Source of the DNA: JBEKIK01 sp050013075
GTDB lineage: Bacteria > Planctomycetota > Planctomycetia > Pirellulales > Thermoguttaceae
DNA length: 10,849 nucleotides
Assembly (NCBI GenBank): GCA_050013075.1
Contig: JBEKFZ010000124.1
Span: 1-10,849, forward strand
Direction: 5' to 3'
The stretch's first letter is position 1, and every line of letters starts with the position of its first letter. A program made the translations under genes and the position numbers. The notes under the pieces are model-generated. The model was not told the origin of the DNA. It searched no databases and saw only the letters and a list, made by a program, of their open reading frames with translations. Shown here piece after piece: positions 6,701 through 10,849 of the stretch.

Positions 6701-9700
6701 TGCGTTTCAAATGACCAATCCTAACAGCACCTTCACCGGCGGCTTGACGATCCAAGGCAACGGCACGCCCTTGACCACATCACTGCTTCCCAACACCGGC
6801 GGTGTAGGAACGCTCGTCGATAACGCCGCCGGTATCTGCAGCGACGTCCGCTTAAATTCCAATACCGCGGCCGGCCCGAACACCAACACGATTACATTGG
6901 ACGGCGGTCGGGCTTGGACGCCCAGCGTGGTCGCTTTCACGATCACTAATCCCATTTCGGTCACGGCAAATGGCGGTATGATTCAATCGCAGAATGGATC
7001 ATCGGCTTGGAACAGCGCTATTAGCGGCACTGGCCTCCTAATCTTAAACAACAGTGGCACCGGTACGATAGATACGAATCTCGGCGGAAATATGAGCGGA
7101 TTCAGCGGCACCTTGGCGGTCGATACAAATAGCGTCCGATACTTGAGCCTGAGCGGCTCAAATCTGGGCAGCTCCAGCGCCAATCTGCTGTTCTACGGGA
7201 ATGGAAGTTACGGTACGGTGCGATGGAATGGAACCGCGGCGCCCACCGCTCCCATCTGCTTCGCTGAGTTGATCAGCGGACCGAGTACTACTGGCACGGT
7301 CGGCATAATTGACAACTCCGCGAGCACCACGGTCACATATCAGATCGGCGATAATACGGCCAATACGCCCAGCTTCGCAGGCGCGATCAAAAACACCTCC
7401 GGCACCGTGAATGTGACCAAGGTGGGCTCCAACCAGCAAACCCTTTCCGGGGCCAACACCTACACCGGCACTACCACCGCAAGTGGCGGGACCCTGGTGC
7501 TTAATAGTCAGTCGTCCAGTAAGTCGTTTATAGTCAACGGCGGCACGCTTAACTTTGGCAGCAGCGCTATAATTAATGCGAGCAGTCCGACGGCAACCGT
7601 CAGCAATGGCACACTATTGACCAATTCGGCATTAACCAGCAACTTGTCGGTTAACGTCAACGGCGGCGGCACCTTCAAATTCGGACTATCGAGCAACGGT
7701 TCCAGCGCAACCGTAGGCGCGCTCACCGTAGCCGGCGGCGCCTCGTCCTCCACGTATGGCACCATAGACCTGGTCGATAACTATTACGATACCCTATTCG
7801 CCACGGCCCTGACCATCGGCGGCACCTCGGGAAACTATTCCGTTTTGAACTTAGAGACCAGTGCCACCGCCAACGACGAAATCGTCAGTAGCGGCATCCT
7901 CACGCTCAATCCCGGCGGTGTCGCGGTCAACATCTCCGGCATCGCCGGTTCCATACCCGGTAACAATGATTACACCCTCATGACTTTCAGTTCCATGTCA
8001 GGGGGCGGCAGTTTTAGCCTCGTTGGGACTCCGGGCGGTTTTGGGAAACACTACTCTCTCGATTCGACATCCGGCACCTCGCTGGTCTTGCATGTTACCG
8101 GCGCCGATACCCCGGGCGATGCTTACTGGAAGGGCACCTATAGCGCGGCGTGGAACTACACTTCCGGCCCTCCGGCCAACCCGACCAACTGGGTCGATGC
8201 AAGCGGCAACGACACTTTTCAACTTCCCGGCGGCACCACAGCCGTCCATTTTACCGCCGATGGCGCTACGCATCTTAATACCACGCTGGGACAAAACTTC
8301 AGCATCAAGAGCCTGGAATTTACCACCGCCTCCGATGTGACTATCGGCGGGGCCTCCAACACCCTAGCCATCAGCTCGGGAATCACTGTTAATTCGGGTT
8401 CGGGCACCACCGGCCATATCATCAGCACCGGCGGCTTGCTCCTCACTGGCAACCAGACGTGGTACAATAATTCCTCCTACGCTTTTACCGTGGGTACATC
8501 CGTCAATCCCACCATAATCAGCGGCGGTCCGTCGTACGGCCTCATATTATCCAATTGGGCAGGCAGCGGACTGTTTGTGTTCAATGGCGCCAATACTTAC
8601 AGCGGCGGCACGCTCATCGACTCCAACGCCACACTTCGAATAGGAAACGCCGGCGCACTGGGAACAGGCCCGGTTACGGTTAACGGCATCCTGAACCTCC
8701 ACGGACAAAATTTGATCATAGGCGCACTTACCGGCACTGGCACCATCACCAACAATAGTGATCCCGGATCCATCAATTTCAGCACCACTTCTACTTCCGA
8801 TACTTTTGACGGCGTTATCCAGAACGGCACTGGAACCGTTGCCGTCGTTAAGAGCGGAAGCGGAACCACGTCGTTGACAAACTCCAATGCCTACTCCGGC
8901 GGCACGACCATCGCCGGCGGCATTCTGAACGTCGCCAACAATTACGGAATCGGCAGCGGAACTATCTCCTTCACCGGCGGCACGATCCAGTGCGCGTCCG
9001 GCGTCGTCACCGATCATTTCGGTCTGATCATAAACAGCACTAGCGCGGTTGCAATCGACGCCACCCTGCAGGACTTCAACTACGCCGGTGCGATCGACGT
9101 TTCAAATACCGGCGGCTTGACCTTAGTCGGGGGCAACCTTGCCCTTTCCGGTGCAAACGCTTACAAAGGCACTAACAACATCAACTCCGGCACGCTTAAG
9201 CTCGGCGGCAGCAGCACGGCACTAGGCGACGCCGCCAATATCCTCAACCTTTCCACCAGTGCGGTCCTAGACCTCAACGGTCAAAGCGTCTCACAATCTA
9301 CCGTCAATCTTGTCGGTACGACTCTGACAAACGATATGATCACCAACTCCGCTGGCGGCACTACCGGCACGTTGAACGCTAATATTGTGAATTATCAGGG
9401 CGGTCTCACTCTAACCAGCACGGGCAGCCTCGCTTTCCAGCTCATTGATAACGGGGGAAGCTCGGGAAGGACTCTCACGTGGAACAGCCCGGCCACACTC
9501 ACGCTGGGCACTGCTACCACCACCAGTGGTCAGAACAGAATGTTACAGCTTGTCGTCCAACAAGGCACGGTGTTGCTCAACATGCCCGTTGAAGGCACCA
9601 GCAGTCCGATCTGTGTAGACCGCGGTCTGACTATCAACGGCGCCGGCGCAGTGGTGAGACTAACCGGCACCAGTACCAACCAAATCACGGATGGCCAACT

Positions 9701-10849
9701 CATAACCCTCGAGCTCGGCACTTTAGACTTTAACGGTCATAACGAAACAATCGGCGGCGTGACCGGCACAGCGACCACCGGTGTAATCGAAAACGATTCA
9801 GCCGGCATTACAACAGCCGTGGTGAACATGGCCACCACCACGGCGACCGCCGGGACAAGCACTTTCAACGGTATAATCCGGGACCACAGCACCGGCTCCG
9901 GCATCATAGCCATCACCAAGAGTAGCGCCGATGGCATTCAGGTCCTTACCAACGTTAACACCTATACCGGTCCGACAACGATCAGCGCCGGCACCTTATC
10001 GCTTACCGGTTCGGGATCGATCTCCAATTCTTCGACGATCAGTATCGCCTCGGGGGCCACTTTCGATGTCTCCGGGTACGCCCCCTCGCCGCCTGCGCCT
10101 TACTCCACGGGTGTAGGCCAGACCATCTCGGGCTCCGGCTCGATAGTTGGATCTTACACTCACGCCCAAGGTACGATTGTTCCGGGCACGGATGGCACGG
10201 TCGGAACGTTGAGCTTCAGCACCGGCACCGCTACCATCTCCGGCGGGAACATAAAGATCGACACGTCGACCAGCTCGGGCAACGACCTGATCGCCCTTAA
10301 CGGCACGGGCAGCATTATCGGGGCTGTGTCCGTCAACGTCGGCACCGGTCTCGGCTATACAGCCGGGGTGCCGTATACCATTATCACTCAGGCAGCGGGC
10401 TTAGCTCCTGCCATCGGCAGTTGGACGACCACTTGGGATAGACGCGGAACCCCGCCGACCCTGACCTCGACGGCAACCACGGTTCAAGTGACCCTTCACA
10501 CGGCCACAGCCGGGGATAGCCTGAACTGGTCGGGCACGTCCGTCACGTCCGGCAGCGCCTGGGACATTTTCACCACGCAGAACTGGTACGATACCACCAG
10601 CTCCAGCCTTGACACGTTCCACAGGGACGATAACGTCGCCTTCGGCGACACGTACGACGGCACCCATGCTCCTTCGACTACTGCTGTCACGCTGAATACG
10701 ATAGTCACTCCTACTCCTCCCGTGACCGATCCCGTGACCGTCAACGCCGTGACCTTCAACGCATCGACGTTGAATTACACTCTTAGCGGGACGGGCGGTA
10801 TCGCCGGCACCACGAGCCTGGTCAAAAGCGGATCGGGCACGCTAACCAT
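3774..10849 (+). CDS. Giant secreted autotransporter-associated beta-strand repeat (PATR) protein, 3' end outside window
   Basis: At least 2,358 codons are open without interruption and run off the right edge. A Sec signal peptide is clear: basic residues up to K12, a hydrophobic core (about 13-27) and a signal peptidase I site SQA|A after residue 32. The rest is Gly/Thr/Ser/Asn-rich and Cys-poor. It is built from PATR motifs (PF12951/TIGR02601 type) of the form 'LTKxGxGTLxLSGANTYTGxTTxxxGTL', which fold as a beta-helix in related passengers. Nine units and the start of a tenth are recognisable. Trp-rich start modules lie at about residues 34-117, 1444-1526 and 2243-2343, and passenger-ending domains at about 1315-1443 and 2118-2242. 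Expected role: a large exported surface or adhesive protein. Whether it ends in an autotransporter barrel, a PEP-CTERM anchor or another sorting signal cannot be seen. No frameshift was found. Confidence 0.92.
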   Translation, partial: MTKQFSGSRVKKFVVGFLALCICVLTAANSQAASYSWDPGTVLGGGTWIWDTTTYANWYDASALPLPADIVWNNLATSAAVFDAGNLNGPITGGTVTVASGGVTANAITFNLTGYLLSPADSTAVITLTGTTPAIKVTTAGNTATIDSNISVTSDFTVSGDGDLTLGGNVIPTSAKTLTKSGNGTLTIGDAASTADNSSLNLNVTGGTVILAKPSTSSIHAVSNVTGVSFGATLKLGNATGDQIYNSNNISGMEGTFDLNGMSETIGSLSSTTTSGVVTNNSASSTSTLTLSANTGNFAGNIQNGAGSTGIVVLKVSGGNQTLSGVNTYTGGTTLSGGTLNINSSSALGTGTFSFTGGTIDNTYGSLVTLSATPQTWSGANIYFAGTNNLSMGTSAIGITANINVNVSAGTLTIGGPITNTAGFVDQGHGILNITGDNSATITGGPTITVRGTLAAGNTNAFGTGIIKLNYGSLQASTPLTGASKLMNAVYMTGDTNTGNDLLSVSQMSVISGSNDIELGGVVSNNAGTAAGSRNLNIYNTGVTTLSGTVYIVESAGASARTLTINASGPTIISGIIANNPTNSAAGSLQVDGNNTLTLSGANTFTGNTTLSSGTTVLDFTTNVNNKLCSTQTLVVNGGATLRLTGGTWAQAVSATTLSSGGALNITRGTNSPSLTMGLITRSVGSALNVGDSDDDLTTTTLATTTYATSTNGIIGSSTAWGTANGADWAVLTGSTPFSITAYPSASYTPTSSEGSWAATNNAFVSGTFPLTASREIYTLKIASTSAGPPVQSLTIGTGQTLQLDGGGLLMTGAYDYNITGGTLKAGQASPSELIVHQYSTGTLTISSTIANGNGASTLTKAGPGTLILNAANTYTGTTYVDAGTLALGIDNAIYVSSTHDISISGGGTFDLAGHLQTLRNANTPITSSLIGAGGTITSSVAGGVLTLNTTNTSGAADMLYTGLLKLVIKNAGQTAAFQMTNPNSTFTGGLTIQGNGTPLTTSLLPNTGGVGTLVDNAAGICSDVRLNSNTAAGPNTNTITLDGGRAWTPSVVAFTITNPISVTANGGMIQSQNGSSAWNSAISGTGLLILNNSGTGTIDTNLGGNMSGFSGTLAVDTNSVRYLSLSGSNLGSSSANLLFYGNGSYGTVRWNGTAAPTAPICFAELISGPSTTGTVGIIDNSASTTVTYQIGDNTANTPSFAGAIKNTSGTVNVTKVGSNQQTLSGANTYTGTTTASGGTLVLNSQSSSKSFIVNGGTLNFGSSAIINASSPTATVSNGTLLTNSALTSNLSVNVNGGGTFKFGLSSNGSSATVGALTVAGGASSSTYGTIDLVDNYYDTLFATALTIGGTSGNYSVLNLETSATANDEIVSSGILTLNPGGVAVNISGIAGSIPGNNDYTLMTFSSMSGGGSFSLVGTPGGFGKHYSLDSTSGTSLVLHVTGADTPGDAYWKGTYSAAWNYTSGPPANPTNWVDASGNDTFQLPGGTTAVHFTADGATHLNTTLGQNFSIKSLEFTTASDVTIGGASNTLAISSGITVNSGSGTTGHIISTGGLLLTGNQTWYNNSSYAFTVGTSVNPTIISGGPSYGLILSNWAGSGLFVFNGANTYSGGTLIDSNATLRIGNAGALGTGPVTVNGILNLHGQNLIIGALTGTGTITNNSDPGSINFSTTSTSDTFDGVIQNGTGTVAVVKSGSGTTSLTNSNAYSGGTTIAGGILNVANNYGIGSGTISFTGGTIQCASGVVTDHFGLIINSTSAVAIDATLQDFNYAGAIDVSNTGGLTLVGGNLALSGANAYKGTNNINSGTLKLGGSSTALGDAANILNLSTSAVLDLNGQSVSQSTVNLVGTTLTNDMITNSAGGTTGTLNANIVNYQGGLTLTSTGSLAFQLIDNGGSSGRTLTWNSPATLTLGTATTTSGQNRMLQLVVQQGTVLLNMPVEGTSSPICVDRGLTINGAGAVVRLTGTSTNQITDGQLITLELGTLDFNGHNETIGGVTGTATTGVIENDSAGITTAVVNMATTTATAGTSTFNGIIRDHSTGSGIIAITKSSADGIQVLTNVNTYTGPTTISAGTLSLTGSGSISNSSTISIASGATFDVSGYAPSPPAPYSTGVGQTISGSGSIVGSYTHAQGTIVPGTDGTVGTLSFSTGTATISGGNIKIDTSTSSGNDLIALNGTGSIIGAVSVNVGTGLGYTAGVPYTIITQAAGLAPAIGSWTTTWDRRGTPPTLTSTATTVQVTLHTATAGDSLNWSGTSVTSGSAWDIFTTQNWYDTTSSSLDTFHRDDNVAFGDTYDGTHAPSTTAVTLNTIVTPTPPVTDPVTVNAVTFNASTLNYTLSGTGGIAGTTSLVKSGSGTLT
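3873..4124 (+). other. Trp-rich passenger-start module 1
   Basis: This is the first mature segment of the PATR protein: 'YSWDPG...GTWIWDTTTYANWYD...VWNNLATSAAVFDAG' then 'VTVASGGVTANAITFNLTGYLL'. The order W, W, NW, W, A-x-F, V-T-V, ITF, GY-L is a familiar opening of PVC-type PATR proteins. The same layout recurs at 8103-8351 and 10500-10802. Confidence 0.7.
4831..4853 (+). repeat. Dispersed 23-bp repeat, copy 1
   Basis: It matches 8965-8987 at 22 of 23 bases, 4.1 kb away in the same gene and frame, and encodes the 'SFTGGTI' stretch that follows a PATR unit in both places. The mismatch (T versus C at the tenth base) is silent. It suggests a shared origin of the two units by duplication or gene conversion. 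Confidence 0.6.
5910..6206 (+). other. Internal 'DWA' module of the PATR protein
   Basis: This segment reads 'GIIGSSTAWGTANGADWAVLTGS', then a Tyr/Ser/Thr-rich stretch ending 'SEGSWAATNNAF', then 'REIYTLKIAST...SLTIGTGQTLQLDGGGLLM'. The G-I-I-G...W...DWA pattern followed by 'L.I..G..L.L.GGGLL' recurs in PATR proteins from PVC bacteria and usually divides the passenger. No enzymatic motif is visible. Confidence 0.55.
7716..8102 (+). other. Passenger-ending domain 1
   Basis: A beta-rich segment from 'GALTVAGGASSSTYGTIDL' through 'VLNLETSATANDEIVSSGILTLNPGG' to 'NNDYTLMTF' and 'SLVLHVTG'. The sequence 'NDxxxxxGxLxLxxGxxxVxxxG...YTLxTF' is the typical close of a PATR passenger, normally just before the C-terminal sorting region. 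Here the protein continues straight into a new start module. Confidence 0.6.
8103..8351 (+). other. Trp-rich passenger-start module 2
   Basis: Encodes 'AYWKGTYSAAWN...NPTNWVDASG', 'TTAVHFTADG', 'FSIKSLEFTT' and 'VTIGG'. It has the same order of Trp, NW, A-x-F and L-x-F elements as the modules at 3873-4124 and 10500-10802. It follows the passenger-ending domain directly. Confidence 0.65.
8965..8987 (+). repeat. Dispersed 23-bp repeat, copy 2
   Basis: Partner of 4831-4853, with 22 of 23 bases identical in the same reading frame, again at the 'SFTGGTI' stretch after a PATR unit. Confidence 0.6.
10125..10499 (+). other. Passenger-ending domain 2
   Basis: Starts 'ISGSGSIVGSYTHAQGTIVPGTDGTVGTLSF', followed by 'ATISGGNIKIDTSTSSGNDLIALNG', 'VSVNVGTGLGYTAGVPYTIITQA' and 'TTVQVTLH'. 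The V-x-PG...GTL and ND-L-I...G pattern, then 'YTII', is the standard ending of a PATR passenger. It is followed with no gap by a third start module. Confidence 0.7.
10500..10802 (+). other. Trp-rich passenger-start module 3
   Basis: Encodes 'LNWSGTSVTSGSAWDIFTTQNWYDTTSS', then 'DNVAFGDTYDG', 'VTVNAVTFNAS' and 'YTLSGTGGI'. It repeats the layout of modules 1 and 2, then leads into 'LVKSGSGTLT', the opening of another PATR unit cut by the window edge. Confidence 0.7.

Larger units (their letters stand above)
4305..10849 (+). repeat. Array of PATR beta-strand repeat units
   Basis: Units recognised by translation: 4305-4412 (degenerate), 4710-4799, 5538-5633, 6348-6440, 7413-7508, 8571-8687, 8844-8939, 9117-9209, 9912-10010 and the start of another at 10818-10849. 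The best conserved core is the 'SGANTYTGGTT' type, present as SGVNTYTGGTT, SGANTFTGNTT, NAANTYTGTTY, SGANTYTGTTT, NGANTYSGGTL, NSNAYSGGTT, SGANAYKGTNN and NVNTYTGPTT. Spacing is irregular (about 0.2 to 1 kb), with less conserved beta-rich sequence between units. Confidence 0.85.

Noticed and set aside
3787..10759. Many minus-strand open frames of 60-156 codons opposite the PATR gene, the longest at 8547-9017
   Set aside because: They are shadows of the GC-rich, repeat-like codons of the + strand gene (ACC, GGC, GCC read in reverse). Their translations are low-complexity Val/Pro/Ala/Gly/Arg mixes without domains, and the + frame carries the signal peptide and PATR motifs.
4305..10849. CRISPR or tandem DNA repeat array
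   Set aside because: The repeats are protein-level beta-strand units with irregular spacing and diverged DNA, all in one open frame.

Overview
The window looks like chromosomal DNA from a bacterium of the Planctomycetes or a close PVC relative (Verrucomicrobia, Lentisphaerae). This is inferred from a gene set that is heavily expanded in those phyla: a Rhodopirellula/Verrucomicrobium-type ECF sigma factor, a FecR protein fused to a LamG-like domain, a DUF1559 prepilin-like protein with an exact H-X9-DG motif, and a giant autotransporter-associated beta-strand repeat (PATR) protein. All genes are on the + strand. I saw no tRNA, rRNA, CRISPR array, transposase or insertion sequence.

Layout. (1) 2-229: C-terminal end of an ECF sigma factor, cut by the left edge. 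(2) 229-1872: membrane-anchored FecR/LamG protein, probably the sigma factor's anti-sigma or sensor partner. Its ATG overlaps the sigma stop codon (TAATG) and it has a strong Shine-Dalgarno inside the sigma gene. (3) 1873-2045: short spacer with an 8-bp inverted repeat just before the next gene. (4) 2046-3131: DUF1559 / type II pseudopilin-like protein. (5) 3132-3773: 642-bp, mostly AT-rich spacer. It holds a GC-rich nested hairpin, an orphan strong Shine-Dalgarno, a candidate promoter and a possible leader ORF, but no convincing gene. (6) 3774 to the right edge: one uninterrupted frame of at least 2,358 codons for a secreted, Gly/Thr/Ser/Asn-rich PATR protein, still open at the end of the window.

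Working model (inference). The sigma/FecR pair is a co-translated signalling unit. The prepilin-like protein and the giant repeat protein are surface or exported products that the pair could control. The clearest structural point is that the giant protein looks like complete PATR passengers joined end to end. Twice, at 7716-8351 and 10125-10802, a passenger-ending domain is followed directly by a new Trp-rich passenger-start module, so the window holds two full passenger units and the start of a third. The spacer before it, with a candidate promoter about 270 bp upstream and local hairpins, suggests its own transcription unit with a long leader.
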